NCBI RefSeq assembly: GCF_046115515.1
Contig: NZ_CP175953.1
Source of the DNA: Gracilimonas sp017641085
GTDB taxonomy: Bacteria > Bacteroidota > Rhodothermia > Balneolales > Balneolaceae
Reading direction: 5' to 3' (one strand)
DNA: 64,000 nt
The notes beneath the pieces are model-generated. The model was not told the DNA's origin and did not search any database. It was given only the letters and a program-made list of their open reading frames with translations. The translations under genes and the position numbers were made by a program. Shown one piece after another: positions 8,451-18,422 of the stretch (positions are counted from its first letter, which is position 1; each line of letters begins with the position of its first letter).

Positions 8451-9918
8451 GTTTAAGCGGCAACATCCCATTGCAGCAGTAACAAGGGTGATAGAAAGTA
8501 TAAAACAGAATTTCATCACCATTGTTATTCTGCTTTTCATCGGTACCTCTAATACCGAAGGATATTTTATTTACTTCCTGCTGGGTGGTATTGCCATTAC
8601 GCTTGTAAGCGGGGTGTTGAGTTGGGTGGTGTTTCGGTATCGGGTACACGAAGATGAGCTTCAGATTAAAAAAGGAGTGCTCGTAAAAAGTAATATGTAC
8701 CTCTCTAAAGACCGCATACAGGTGATCGATATAACCGAGGGCTTGCTGCAGCGAATGTTTGGGTTGGTTAAAGTGGAAGTTAAAACAGCCGGAGGAGGTA
8801 CCGAAACGGCTACAATCAGTGCTATTTCGCGTGGTGATGCAGAAGCTTTGCGGTCTGAACTTCGTAAAAAACGGTCCGCCAATGGTGAAGGAGAGGAAGA
8901 AGCTGAAGAGGTTTATGAAGAAGAAGAGGAAGTGCAGGGGCGGTGGCAATTGTCCACCAAGGATTTGGTTTTTGCTGCTTTTACCTCCGGCAATTTTGGC
9001 CTGATTGCTTCCATACTGGGTGCGGTTTCTGGTCAGATGGATGAGTTTATAAACGAGGAAACCATAGAATATGTATATGAAGCTCTTCCCGGATACAGCG
9101 ATGTCACCCTGATCGTTGGTATCGTCATAGCTATTATTGTGATATCGTGGGCGCTGTCGTTTCTTGGGGTGATTTTTAAGTACTCAGACTTCCAACTCGA
9201 AAAAACCTCCAAGGAACTCATTATCACCAGCGGATTGGTAGAGAGAAAGCATATTACGGTTCCTTTTGACCGCATCCAGGCCGTGCGGTTTGTAGAGGGC
9301 GTTATTCGTCAGCCTTTTGGATATGGGATGCTGTACGTGGAAAGTGCCGGCTTCGATCAAACCCAGAAAGGGCGATCTATTGTGCTTGTCCCTTTTATCG
9401 CATCTTCAAATATCAGCAATTTTCTGGCAGAATTTCTTGAAGAATACAAAGAGCCGGAATACCAAATCAGGCCTCCCGGAAATACATTATGGAGATACAT
9501 CCGGCGCCCAAATTATTTTGTGTTGCCGCTGATTCCGATTGCCTGGTACCTGATGGAGTACGGGTGGCTTTCGTTGCTGATAATTCCGCTTTTGGGATAT
9601 TTAGGTTGGATGAGATATCAGGATGCAGCCCTTGGGCTTGGAGATAAAATCCTAAGAATGCGTTACCGGGTAGTGTCGCGCACAACCGCTATTGTGAAAA
9701 AGAACCGGATTCAAAATGCGGAGACCAGCCAAAATCCTTTCCAGGAGAATAAAGACATTCAGAACCTGACGGTGACGGCGGCATCAGGGGCCGGAGGTAT
9801 GGGTTTTGAGACGGCTGACCTTAGTTCGCGGGATACTTTAAAAGTGTTAAAATGGCTGATGAATGAACCTATTGAGGAAGAGGAAACCGAAGTCAGTTAC
9901 CCAGCTCAAACTGAATAA
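8440..9918 (+). CDS. Multi-PH-domain membrane protein (YdbT-like)
   Basis: A 492-aa protein with paired membrane helices (about residues 20-65, 180-245 and 350-390) alternating with three bPH2/DUF304-type domains. These are recognisable from YLSKDRIQVIDITEG, ITVPFDRIQAVRFVEG and AIVKKNRIQNAETSQNPFQ. An acidic linker rich in Glu (about residues 145-165) follows the first domain. This matches YdbT. It is translationally coupled to the YdbS-like gene. The start may be either of two tandem ATGs (8440 or 8443). The 3' end overlaps the convergent kinase gene by 26 bp. Confidence 0.85.
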   Translation: MMSEFKRQHPIAAVTRVIESIKQNFITIVILLFIGTSNTEGYFIYFLLGGIAITLVSGVLSWVVFRYRVHEDELQIKKGVLVKSNMYLSKDRIQVIDITEGLLQRMFGLVKVEVKTAGGGTETATISAISRGDAEALRSELRKKRSANGEGEEEAEEVYEEEEEVQGRWQLSTKDLVFAAFTSGNFGLIASILGAVSGQMDEFINEETIEYVYEALPGYSDVTLIVGIVIAIIVISWALSFLGVIFKYSDFQLEKTSKELIITSGLVERKHITVPFDRIQAVRFVEGVIRQPFGYGMLYVESAGFDQTQKGRSIVLVPFIASSNISNFLAEFLEEYKEPEYQIRPPGNTLWRYIRRPNYFVLPLIPIAWYLMEYGWLSLLIIPLLGYLGWMRYQDAALGLGDKILRMRYRVVSRTTAIVKKNRIQNAETSQNPFQENKDIQNLTVTAASGAGGMGFETADLSSRDTLKVLKWLMNEPIEEEETEVSYPAQTE

Positions 9919-11641
9919 TAAAGCGTGTCCTTTCTCCGCTTTCGATCTTCAGCGTTCCGTTTACCCTCTTAATTAGGACCCTGATCAGTGTCATGCCGAG
10001 TGAATCGCTTTGATCCGGATCAAAATCTTCGGCTATGCTGTCGCCATTATTCTCAACGACTAATTCCATACCCGACCCGCTTTTCTCCAGTGAAATCCTG
10101 ATGACACCTTCTTTATGATCTTTAAAAGCATGTTTGAAGGCATTATTGATTAGCTCATTGAGAATGAGTCCGATAGGTATTGCTTCATCCAGATCAATTT
10201 CAAAAGGAACCACGTCCAGTTGAATCTCAATATTCTTTTTGTCGCTTGTGTAAGCATTCTTTATTTCCTCCGATAATTCCCGGATATACGCATCCAGCGG
10301 AATATTGGAAAGGGTAGAGGACTCATACAGCTTCTCGTGTACCTTGGCAATTGATTTGATGCGCGCCTGGCTGGAAGACAACAAGTCTTCAACGTCCTGG
10401 CTAACGTTATCTTTTTGAAGCTCCAGCAGGCTCGAAATAATAGCCAGGTTATTTTTCACCCGGTGATGTATTTCCTGTAACAGAACCTCTTTCTCTTTAA
10501 GCGACTCCTTAATTTGTTTGTCTTGTTTTTTCTGTGTTGAGATATCCCGTACGCTTCCGATAATAGCCTCGGGTTTGCCATCAGAGCCGCGAACCAGTGT
10601 TCGTACATTACTGACCCATTTCCAGTTTCCTGAGCTGTCTTTAAGCCGGAACTCAACGAAAGGGAGGAATTCGTTGTCTTCAATATGGTCATACTTTTCT
10701 ACAACCTGCTGAATGCGCTCCCGGTCTTTGGGGTGCATTTTTGAGAAAATGAACGAGATTCCGCCATCCAGAAATTCCTCAGGTTTATAACCCAACATGG
10801 AGGTTAAGGCCGGGCTTACGTATTTGTACTCCCTGTCTTCCAAATTCATTTTGTAAAGTACGTCTTTGGAGTTGGAAAGCACCTGCTTGAACCGTTCTTC
10901 ACTCTCCCTGAGGGTTTTCATCCAAACCCTTGTACTGTTCAGAAAGCGGTAAACCAGCCAAATGCCGATTCCAATAAGCATAAGCCCAAGGGTTATCACG
11001 CTCCAGCGCAAAACAGAGTTGACAAGACGAGCCAGATCACCCATTGCAGCCGAGAACCGAACTTCTAGGTCGGTGAATTCATGATCCATTTTTTCGATCC
11101 GTGTAACCCATTCTGTTTTTTGTCCTAAACTAATTTCAGGTGACTGTATCTGAGTTCGAATGGAATCTCCAAAGTGTATGAGGTCGGTAATTTTTTCATC
11201 AGCCTCCGTCCATATGTCAATGGCAGTTTGAACTTGTGGAGTCCAGCTAAACCTTCGGAATACATTAATCATATGCGGAATGTCTTCAGGGTGGTTTTTC
11301 CCCTTGATAAATCCATCATATGCTTTTTGATAATTGTAATCGTTTTTCAGCAGCTCTTCTCGGGCAGTGCGGTCACCAAGGTTTACACGCAATGCGCTCT
11401 TAAAGTGATTAAACTCCTCTTCGTTTTCCGTGATGATATAGTTGGTGAGATGGATAACAGACTCTTTTTGAGCTTTGGTCCACATACCTTCCCCACCAAC
11501 ATACCCGCGTACACCGGATGTGGTATTAATGGAGATGTTAACGATAAGGATTAGTAGTATAGCACAGACAATGCCGAACGCAAAAAGAGCAACAACTTTC
11601 TGATCTACATCCGGGCGCTTTTTACCATTCTCTAAAGCCAT
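9893..11641 (-). CDS. PAS-domain sensor histidine kinase, HisKA_2 subtype
   Basis: A 582-aa protein with an N-terminal membrane helix (about residues 17-37), a periplasmic helical sensor of about 170 residues, and a second helix at about 210-232. A PAS/PAC domain follows (about 245-370). The HisKA_2 box EVLLQEIHHRVKNNLAIISSLLELQ (about 385-409) holds the phosphorylatable His, and an HATPase domain with NELINNAFKHAF comes next. HisKA_2 kinases often signal to receiver or stress-response partners encoded elsewhere. No response regulator is adjacent, so it is an orphan. It overlaps its convergent neighbour at the 3' end. Confidence 0.9.
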   Translation of the reverse strand: MALENGKKRPDVDQKVVALFAFGIVCAILLILIVNISINTTSGVRGYVGGEGMWTKAQKESVIHLTNYIITENEEEFNHFKSALRVNLGDRTAREELLKNDYNYQKAYDGFIKGKNHPEDIPHMINVFRRFSWTPQVQTAIDIWTEADEKITDLIHFGDSIRTQIQSPEISLGQKTEWVTRIEKMDHEFTDLEVRFSAAMGDLARLVNSVLRWSVITLGLMLIGIGIWLVYRFLNSTRVWMKTLRESEERFKQVLSNSKDVLYKMNLEDREYKYVSPALTSMLGYKPEEFLDGGISFIFSKMHPKDRERIQQVVEKYDHIEDNEFLPFVEFRLKDSSGNWKWVSNVRTLVRGSDGKPEAIIGSVRDISTQKKQDKQIKESLKEKEVLLQEIHHRVKNNLAIISSLLELQKDNVSQDVEDLLSSSQARIKSIAKVHEKLYESSTLSNIPLDAYIRELSEEIKNAYTSDKKNIEIQLDVVPFEIDLDEAIPIGLILNELINNAFKHAFKDHKEGVIRISLEKSGSGMELVVENNGDSIAEDFDPDQSDSLGMTLIRVLIKRVNGTLKIESGERTRFIIQFELGN

Positions 11642-11699
11642 AAGTGCTTAATATTATTGTGTTATAAAATACCAACACAAGTAGTAAACCATAAAAAAA

Positions 11700-13370
11700 T
11701 TAACGCATCAGTTTTTTGTATTTAATGCGGTGAGGCTGGTCATCGGTAATGCCGAGCCTCTGTTTACGATTCTCTTCGTATTCTTCATAATTTCCTTCAA
11801 ACCAATACACCTGGCTGTTTCCTTCAAATGCTAAAATATGAGTAGCAATTCGATCGAGGAACCATCTATCGTGAGATATGACGACAGCACAGCCGGCAAA
11901 TTCCAGTAAAGCCTCTTCGAGGGCTCGCAATGTATTTACATCGAGATCATTAGTAGGTTCATCAAGAAGTAGCACATTGGCGCCTTCCTTCAGCATTTTT
12001 GCAAGGTGAACACGATTGCGTTCACCACCGGAAAGTTCGGTTACTTTTTTCTGTTGATCGCTTCCGCTGAAGTTGAAACGGGCTACATAGGCACGTGAAT
12101 TCACTTCCCGGTTGCCCAGCTGAATAGTGTCTTGCCCGCCCAAGATTTCTTCCCAAATTGTTTTAGAAGGATCAAGAGGTCTCTTCTGGTCTATATAGCC
12201 AAGCTTTACGGTATCTCCGGTTACCAACTTTCCGCTGTCGGGTTCTTCTTGTCCGGTTATCATTTTAAATAAGGTGGTTTTACCGGCACCATTTGGACCG
12301 ATCACTCCAACAATACCCCCGGGAGGCAACTTGAAGTTCATGTCTTCAATCAGCAGGCGTTCTTCAAACCCTTTGGTCACATGATCAGCAACAATCACCT
12401 TATCGCCAAGGCGCGGACCGGCGGGGATGAAAATCTCCATGTCATCACGGCGTTTTTCGTGCTCCTCAGAAAGTAATTCCTCGTATTTGTTGATACGGGC
12501 TTTACTCTTGGCGCGTCGTCCTTTAGGGTTCTGACGAATCCAGTCCAGCTCCTGCTTAAGTGTTTTTTGACGTTTGGATTCTTCTTTCTCTTCCTGCTCC
12601 AGTCGTTTGGATTTTTGTTCCAGCCACGAGCTGTAATTGCCTTCAAACGGAATCCCTTCGCCGCGATCCAGCTCAAGAATCCAGCCGGCCACATTGTCAA
12701 GAAAGTAACGGTCGTGAGTTACGGCAATAACAGTTCCTTCATAGCGATCCAGATGTTGTTCAAGCCAGCCAACGGATTCAGCGTCCAGGTGGTTGGTCGG
12801 CTCATCCAGTAACAAGACATCAGGTTTTTTAAGCAGTAAGCGACAAAGGGCAACACGGCGGGCTTCGCCACCGGAAAGCACCTCTACGGAAGTATCGCCG
12901 GGAGGGCACCGAAGGGCGTCCATCGCTTGTTCCAGCTTACTGTCGATATCCCAGGCTTCAACCTGATCAATTTTTTCCTGCAGCTTAGATTGCCTTTCAA
13001 TCAATTTCTCAAAGTCAGCATCAGGATCACTGAAAGCAGCATTCACTTCTTCATATTCTTTAAGCAGGTCCATGGTTTCCTGCACTCCTTCTTCCACAAT
13101 TTCCTTTACGGTTTTGGAAGGATCCAGCTTGGGCTCCTGCGACAGATACCCAAAAGTAATTCCTTTCTGAATGCTGATATCGCCCTGGTAGTTTTGGTCT
13201 TCCCCGGCAATAATTCGCAGTAGGGTGGACTTACCTGCACCGTTTAAACCCAGCACGCCGATTTTAGCTCCATAAAAGAAGGAGAGGTAGATATCTTTAA
13301 GTACCGTTTTGTTGGGTTTGTAAGTTTTGCTTACCCCAACCATAGAAAAAATGATCTTATTGTCGCTCAA
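11700..13370 (-). CDS. ettA: Energy-dependent translational throttle protein EttA
   Basis: A 556-aa ABC-F protein with two nucleotide-binding domains: Walker A GLNGAGKST at about residue 41 and GPNGAGKTT at about 345, with LSGGEARR and LSGGERNR signatures. A P-site tRNA-interacting linker lies between them (about residues 240-310, RRAKSKARINKYEEL). It has no membrane segments. Length, linker and the YWFEGNYEEYEENRKQRLG C-terminus match EttA, which binds the ribosomal E site and gates the first elongation steps according to ATP/ADP. The next upstream gene on this strand, a convergent terminator away, is unrelated. Confidence 0.95.
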   Translation of the reverse strand: MSDNKIIFSMVGVSKTYKPNKTVLKDIYLSFFYGAKIGVLGLNGAGKSTLLRIIAGEDQNYQGDISIQKGITFGYLSQEPKLDPSKTVKEIVEEGVQETMDLLKEYEEVNAAFSDPDADFEKLIERQSKLQEKIDQVEAWDIDSKLEQAMDALRCPPGDTSVEVLSGGEARRVALCRLLLKKPDVLLLDEPTNHLDAESVGWLEQHLDRYEGTVIAVTHDRYFLDNVAGWILELDRGEGIPFEGNYSSWLEQKSKRLEQEEKEESKRQKTLKQELDWIRQNPKGRRAKSKARINKYEELLSEEHEKRRDDMEIFIPAGPRLGDKVIVADHVTKGFEERLLIEDMNFKLPPGGIVGVIGPNGAGKTTLFKMITGQEEPDSGKLVTGDTVKLGYIDQKRPLDPSKTIWEEILGGQDTIQLGNREVNSRAYVARFNFSGSDQQKKVTELSGGERNRVHLAKMLKEGANVLLLDEPTNDLDVNTLRALEEALLEFAGCAVVISHDRWFLDRIATHILAFEGNSQVYWFEGNYEEYEENRKQRLGITDDQPHRIKYKKLMR

Positions 13371-13491
13371 TGAAATACGTATTTATTAGAATTAATAAGA
13401 TGTAAAAGGTACGAAATGCGCATTGATTTTTTGAACACCTTTCGAAATTAACTTTTGCCGGAAACCCGAAAATTTTGAAATAGTAACAAAT

Positions 13492-13522
13492 GAAAAAGGC
13501 ATCGACTTTATTATCGATGCCT
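13492..13522 (-). terminator. Rho-independent terminator of the ZIP transporter gene
   Basis: A perfect 9-bp stem: AGGCATCGA at 13497-13505 with its complement at 13514-13522. On the minus strand it is followed by TTTTTC. It lies 26 bp after the stop codon of the ZIP gene. Confidence 0.88.
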
Positions 13523-13547
13523 CTGGAAAATACTTTAGTAAAAAATT

Positions 13548-14378
13548 TTACCCGAGTGCTACATCTAATACCATCATCACCACAAAGCCAACCATTACAC
13601 CTAAAGTAGCCAGGTCAGCATTTCCGTGAAGCTGACTTTCCGGGATCAATTCCTCTACCACTACATAGATCATGGCGCCGGCGGCAAATGCGAGTGCATA
13701 AGGGAGGATAGGCGTGATGAAAATTACGGCCGCAGCTCCAATCACAGCAGAAACCGGCTCTACAATACCGGAGAGCTGTCCATAGTTGAAACTTTTTAAT
13801 CGGCTCAGTCCATCACGACGAAGTGGCATGGAGATGGCAATTCCTTCCGGGAAGTTTTGAATACCAATACCAATAGCCAGCGTAATAGCTCCGGCCACTG
13901 TTGCCCCGCCAACCATATCTAGGCCGAGGCTAGCTGCTCCAAAAAGAACTCCAATAGCTAAACCTTCCGGTATGTTATGCAGGGTAATGGCTAACACAAG
14001 CAGGGTGGCTCGTTTCCATTTTGTGTCCACACCTTCCGCTTCATCACGTGGTAATCCAATGTGCAGGTGGGGGACATAGGCATCACAAATTCTCAGGAAG
14101 ACCCCGCCAAGTAAAAAACCAATGGCTGCAGGAACCCAGCCAATCATACCCTGTGCTTCGGCCAGTTCAATTCCGGGTATAATTAATGACCACACACTCG
14201 CTGCAATCATAACCCCGGCAGCGAAGCCCATCATACCATCCAATAGTTTGTAGTTTATGCCTTTCGTGAAAAAAACAAGAGCCGCTCCAAGCGATGTTAC
14301 ACCCCAGGTAAATAACCCGCCCATTAAGGCTTGTACAATAGGGTTCAGCTCAAAAAACCAGTTTGGTAAGAATTCCAT
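13548..14378 (-). CDS. ZIP-family divalent metal transporter
   Basis: A 276-aa polytopic protein. The signature helices ITLHNIPEGLAIGVLFG and GIGIQNFPEGIAISMPL carry the H-N-x-P-E-G metal-site motifs of ZIP transporters in the GufA/ZupT group. It imports Zn2+ or related cations across the inner membrane. I place the start at the ATG at 14378; a TTG eight codons upstream would add MLYSKQKN, which is less likely. A short acidic, His-containing loop (HLHIGLPRDEAEG) faces one side between helices. It is a single-gene unit with a strong terminator. Confidence 0.92.
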   Translation of the reverse strand: MEFLPNWFFELNPIVQALMGGLFTWGVTSLGAALVFFTKGINYKLLDGMMGFAAGVMIAASVWSLIIPGIELAEAQGMIGWVPAAIGFLLGGVFLRICDAYVPHLHIGLPRDEAEGVDTKWKRATLLVLAITLHNIPEGLAIGVLFGAASLGLDMVGGATVAGAITLAIGIGIQNFPEGIAISMPLRRDGLSRLKSFNYGQLSGIVEPVSAVIGAAAVIFITPILPYALAFAAGAMIYVVVEELIPESQLHGNADLATLGVMVGFVVMMVLDVALG

Positions 14379-14514
14379 ATTTTTTTGTTTTGAATATAAC
14401 AATTTGCTTCGACTTACTAAAAATTTAGTGAAGGCTAATATTTATGTTAAATAATTTTCAGATTAAAGGATTCATAATTTTACTACCTTATCGGTCGAAC
14501 TACGACAATCAAGC

Positions 14515-15234
14515 ATGAGTAACGATATTTTAGCCTTTAAAGAACCAATCCGGGAAGGGTTGATCCGCATACTTTTGCGAATCGGCGATATAGAATGTGA
14601 AGTTGAGAATGATGCACCTGATTTCGTAGATCCACTCGAAGATCACCCTGCCTTAACGGTTACACCCGAAGCGGACCTTAAAGATATTACCGATGCCTTT
14701 GTGGACAGTTACCCACTGGTGTTGAATAAGAGAAAGTCCAAAGAGGATAAAATAGTGTGGAATTTACCAGGGGGCGGTATTTGGTTTGATATGGAAATGG
14801 ATAACGTGAAGGATGTATGGCTTACGGAATTCAGCTTTTTTATTGAGAGTGAAAAGCCCCGATATCTTGCGTATTACATTCGTGATGTCGAACATAACAT
14901 AGAGTGGCTGCAACCGGATGCCCAATCCGGAGAAATCCGGTCTTTGAGTACCTTCAAAAAGAAATTCACGCCTCCGCCGGTATCGGAGCGGAATGTGTAC
15001 TCAGGGGGTGAAATTCTGAAATGTGCCGATATGCTCGGCCGCGCCATCAAGAAAATTGACATGCGCACGCAAGAGGCTCTGGTCAGGTTTAATACCGAAA
15101 AAGGAAACCTGGAACCGCTGCTCATCGGGATGGCCGAAAAGCTTGGATATACGATAAAATCTCTCGACAAAGAAGTGATCGAACGTGAGGGTGAGAAGGG
15201 CAGAAGCGTTAGCCATTCTATTTCATTGCAATAA
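14515..15234 (+). CDS. Protein of unknown function
   Basis: A 239-aa soluble acidic protein with no signal peptide or membrane helix. I do not recognise a family. The middle part is predicted to be beta-rich (KIVWNLPGGGIWFDMEMDN, VWLTEFSFFIESEKPRYLAYYI). The C-terminal half is helical (EILKCADMLGRAIKKIDMRTQEALVRF). It has its own upstream region after the divergent ZIP gene and ends at a shared bidirectional terminator. The orderly codon structure and lack of overlapping alternatives support a real gene. Confidence 0.75.
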   Translation: MSNDILAFKEPIREGLIRILLRIGDIECEVENDAPDFVDPLEDHPALTVTPEADLKDITDAFVDSYPLVLNKRKSKEDKIVWNLPGGGIWFDMEMDNVKDVWLTEFSFFIESEKPRYLAYYIRDVEHNIEWLQPDAQSGEIRSLSTFKKKFTPPPVSERNVYSGGEILKCADMLGRAIKKIDMRTQEALVRFNTEKGNLEPLLIGMAEKLGYTIKSLDKEVIEREGEKGRSVSHSISLQ

Positions 15235-15270
15235 AAAACCCGGCACTTTTGGGAAGTCACCGGGTTTAAA
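15232..15270. terminator. Bidirectional terminator between convergent genes
   Basis: An AAACCCGG arm at 15236-15243 pairs with CCGGGTTT at 15260-15267, with an inner ACTT/AAGT extension. A-runs on the left and T-runs on the right make it usable in both directions for the genes ending at 15234 (+) and 15294 (-). Confidence 0.85.
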
Positions 15271-15293
15271 TGCTAACAGAGAAATCCGAAGTA

Positions 15294-16415
15294 CTAACCC
15301 TCCTGTTTCCAGAAGATAATGCCTCCGGCTTGTTTACCGGTCTCTACTATATCAACACGTTCTAAGGTTTTCAGGTTAATGATATCAACAGAGCCGGGTT
15401 CGCCACCTATGCCTTCAACCGAAATAAATGCATAATTGTTATCGGTTGAAATAGCTACACCGTGGCTTACTTTTCGGCTGTTTTTAATTTTTGCCAGTTC
15501 CTTGCCGGAGCTCAAATCCCAAACACCGGTTGCTCCTTCTCCTTTATATGTTACCACTAACAGCTTACCATCGTGGCTGACTTCGAGGTTGTACGGTGCT
15601 TTTCCGGTTTTCCATCGCTTGGTTACTTCCCATTTGTTGGTGTTGATCTTGAGAACCTCATCGGAGCCGTTGGCTGCAACGTACACCAGGGGTTTTGTTG
15701 GATGAGGATCGGCCCAGGTGGGTTTTTCAACCGGTTTATGCATCATCTCACCATGATTCATCCCAGAGTGATCCATATCGGCCGACATTTTTCCACTCAT
15801 TTTTTTGCCGGATAGCTTGAGTTTTCTCTGTACTTCAAGCGCTTCGGTATCAATTTCAATCAGTTCGTCAGTCATCATAGATACATGATACTGCCGGGTC
15901 CCTGAACTGTTAATACGTGAACCATGAGGCATAATGCCGGTTTCGATATCCGAAAGCCGGGTCATTGATTCAGGCTCAACCACTGAAACGGTACTGGGTT
16001 CCATATCTCCGTGGAGGTTGAAATTAACCACATAAAGCAACCCCGTAGTTGAGGAAATATCCATACTGGCCGGAAACAAGCCCAGTTCGACTTCTCCAAT
16101 AAACTCGTTGGTTCCGGTTTCGAACTTCCAGAGTTTACCGTAGGGCATTCCGTGGGCAATGCTTACAAACCAATGCTCTCCATCCGGGGAGACGGTGAGA
16201 CCGTGCGGCCCTTCGTTTTCCTGAGGCCAGGTACCCACCCTTATGGTTTCTGCAATTTCACCCTTCTGAGTTTCACCGTCGAAATGTACCAGATGAACTT
16301 CATCGTCTGATTCTGCGGCTACATACACATAATAGTCTTGAGCATAGGAATTGGAGGTTCCCCAAAAAAGGAAGACTCCAACACACAGTGCAAATAAAGC
16401 TCTCTTAAAACTCAT
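15294..16415 (-). CDS. Exported YVTN-type beta-propeller protein with a Met/His-rich insert
   Basis: A 373-aa protein with a Sec signal peptide (hydrophobic residues 5-22, cleavage near NSYAQ). The mature part consists of repeating beta-propeller blades of the YncE/YVTN type (e.g. PYNLEVSHDGKLLVVTYKG, GVAISTDNNYAFISVEG). A Met/His-rich segment, SGKMSADMDHSGMNHGEMMH (about residues 207-226), interrupts the propeller and resembles copper-binding Mets motifs. A role in the periplasm or at the surface is inferred; no catalytic residues are evident. The next gene on the strand, also an exported propeller-like protein, ends 18 bp upstream, so the two are likely one operon. Confidence 0.83.
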   Translation of the reverse strand: MSFKRALFALCVGVFLFWGTSNSYAQDYYVYVAAESDDEVHLVHFDGETQKGEIAETIRVGTWPQENEGPHGLTVSPDGEHWFVSIAHGMPYGKLWKFETGTNEFIGEVELGLFPASMDISSTTGLLYVVNFNLHGDMEPSTVSVVEPESMTRLSDIETGIMPHGSRINSSGTRQYHVSMMTDELIEIDTEALEVQRKLKLSGKKMSGKMSADMDHSGMNHGEMMHKPVEKPTWADPHPTKPLVYVAANGSDEVLKINTNKWEVTKRWKTGKAPYNLEVSHDGKLLVVTYKGEGATGVWDLSSGKELAKIKNSRKVSHGVAISTDNNYAFISVEGIGGEPGSVDIINLKTLERVDIVETGKQAGGIIFWKQEG

Positions 16416-16433
16416 AGTCTTGATGATTGTTGT

Positions 16434-18422
16434 TTAGTTGGTTCCCTGCTGAGGTTTATCAACCAGTTTTATAGCCCATAATCCTGAGTTCCAGTCAGAG
16501 ATGAAAATATGGCCTTTGTATGGTTGTGGCCCCCAGGTGAAGGGTGCGTTTGGTACCAGTGCATCGGGGTGAGTGGGCTCAAACTTGGCAATCTCTCGTC
16601 CCTGATCGTACAGGTTACCCATCAGCTCTCCGGAAATATCAACGATGCGAAGGCCAGCGTTGTAGTAAGCCACAAAAAGCAGATCGTCAACTACCCAAAA
16701 GTTATGCGTTCCTGCTTCAGGAACCTGGTAACGAGCCACCTCAGTAGGTTGGTCCCAGCCGTCAAATTTGATAAAGTGAATCCACCCGGCGGCTGCAACC
16801 GGATTGCTTCTGGAAGGAAGTCCGTTCGGGAAAGCCTCATCACCGGCAATCACATAAAAATTACCTGTTGATTTACTTTTGAATGGGAATGCGGCATGAT
16901 TCCATCCACTTGGATAGGCATAGCTTCCCAACTGAACAGGATTTTCGGGAGATCCTCCGGCGGTTCCCATTTCTCCTTCCTGGGCACCAATATCAACAGC
17001 TACCACACCATCACTCCAGTTGGAGGAATAGGCAATTCCGTCTTCAATCCAAACATCGTGGATCGAGTGTCCGGGGGTGTCAAGCTCAAAACGACCAACC
17101 GTCTGTGGGTTTTCCGGGTCTTCAATATTAATGATATCGTAACGGCGGCCGTTATTCACAGCATATACGTGGTCTTCGTAAATAAAAGCATTGTGCACAC
17201 CGCCGGTCAGTCCTTCATTATACTCAGACAGGACTTTTACATCCCGGGGATTACTTACATCCAGAACCACCATTCCGTTTTTACGATTTGAAGCACCTTC
17301 ACGAGTGATTACTCCAATGGTTCCGTCTTCAGAAATTTTCACGTCATTAACGGTGCGGGCATCCACGCGTACAGTATCGATAGGTGTGATATTAGCCGGA
17401 TCGGTTACATCCCAGAAATAGGCATCGCCGCTGGCTCCCCATGTTCCTGTGATGGCATAGTCTCTGCCGTCCACACCTTCCCAAACCCAAAGGTCGGATG
17501 TATGAACATCGAGTACTTCTCCATGTCCTACAACTTCAATATCCTGTTGAACATTGCGGTCTTTAACGCGAACAATTTGCTCTTCAAATACATCTCCGGA
17601 GCGAGCGGTGAGGGTAAAGATGCCCGGCTTGTTGGCTACAAATTTTCCATTCTGAGAAACCTGTCCTTCGGCACCTTGCCCCAGGTTATCGTCTGGCTGA
17701 GCGGTGTAAGAATAGGTGATCGGAGCATCTACTTCCTTATCGTTATTGCCGAGTGCTTTAGCGTCAAAGGTGATCACATCTCCGGTTCGGACTTCAGTTT
17801 CGGTATTACCAATGGTGATGGAAGCAGTAGGATTCTGCTTCACAGTTACATTAAGTGTGGCTTTTTTACCTTCAGACTCAGCCGTGATTTTAGCTTTACC
17901 GGGCTTTTGAGCTACCAGTTTGCCGTGGCTTACCATAGCTACCGATTGGTTGTCGCTGGAGATCTTCAGGTCCGGATTTTCGCGAATCAGGTCCATCGCA
18001 TCAATCACATGTACATTCAAATCGATGGTTGTTTTGGAGTAGATGTTTTCCGGTACATCCACAAATTCTACCTTGGCAATAGGCGGATACGGAACATTGA
18101 TCTCGAACTGCTTAATCACACGCTGATCCCGCGGGCCAGACCGCAGAACAATAGCGGAATATGTGCCTGGTTTGTTGGCTTTTACAAGTCCGCTTCTGGA
18201 TACTTCCAGATCCCGGCCGTTGCGGGAATAAAACAGAAGAGTGTCGGGAAGGGCTTCACCGTCTTCGGTCATCAAAGTGGCTTTAAGTTGAAGTTCATCC
18301 CCAACTTTTACTTCAACGGGATCAGGTTCGATTACAATTTTTAAAGAGCTTGCATCCTGCGCAAAAAGAGAGGTGCTACCAATAAGCAGGATGGAGGCTA
18401 AAATTTTTAATGCTTTTGCCAT
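16434..18422 (-). CDS. Exported Ig-like and LVIVD-repeat protein
   Basis: A 662-aa protein with a signal peptide (cleavage near SLFAQDA). The N-terminal half holds about three bacterial Ig-like (Big_2) domains, e.g. SRSGLVKANKPGTYSAIV and SQNGKFVANKPGIFTLTARSG. The C-terminal half has LVIVD-type propeller repeats, e.g. VHNAFIYEDHVYAVNNGRRYDIINIEDPENPQ. LVIVD proteins are surface or exported propellers without a known enzymatic role. It sits just upstream of the Met/His-rich propeller gene with an 18-bp gap, suggesting cotranscription and perhaps interaction. No sorting domain is seen at the C-terminus. Confidence 0.82.
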   Translation of the reverse strand: MAKALKILASILLIGSTSLFAQDASSLKIVIEPDPVEVKVGDELQLKATLMTEDGEALPDTLLFYSRNGRDLEVSRSGLVKANKPGTYSAIVLRSGPRDQRVIKQFEINVPYPPIAKVEFVDVPENIYSKTTIDLNVHVIDAMDLIRENPDLKISSDNQSVAMVSHGKLVAQKPGKAKITAESEGKKATLNVTVKQNPTASITIGNTETEVRTGDVITFDAKALGNNDKEVDAPITYSYTAQPDDNLGQGAEGQVSQNGKFVANKPGIFTLTARSGDVFEEQIVRVKDRNVQQDIEVVGHGEVLDVHTSDLWVWEGVDGRDYAITGTWGASGDAYFWDVTDPANITPIDTVRVDARTVNDVKISEDGTIGVITREGASNRKNGMVVLDVSNPRDVKVLSEYNEGLTGGVHNAFIYEDHVYAVNNGRRYDIINIEDPENPQTVGRFELDTPGHSIHDVWIEDGIAYSSNWSDGVVAVDIGAQEGEMGTAGGSPENPVQLGSYAYPSGWNHAAFPFKSKSTGNFYVIAGDEAFPNGLPSRSNPVAAAGWIHFIKFDGWDQPTEVARYQVPEAGTHNFWVVDDLLFVAYYNAGLRIVDISGELMGNLYDQGREIAKFEPTHPDALVPNAPFTWGPQPYKGHIFISDWNSGLWAIKLVDKPQQGTN

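Noticed and set aside
17502..18344. Plus-strand open frame of 280 codons opposite the Ig/LVIVD gene
   Set aside because: Antisense to a protein with signal peptide and Ig-like repeats; composition is typical of a shadow frame.
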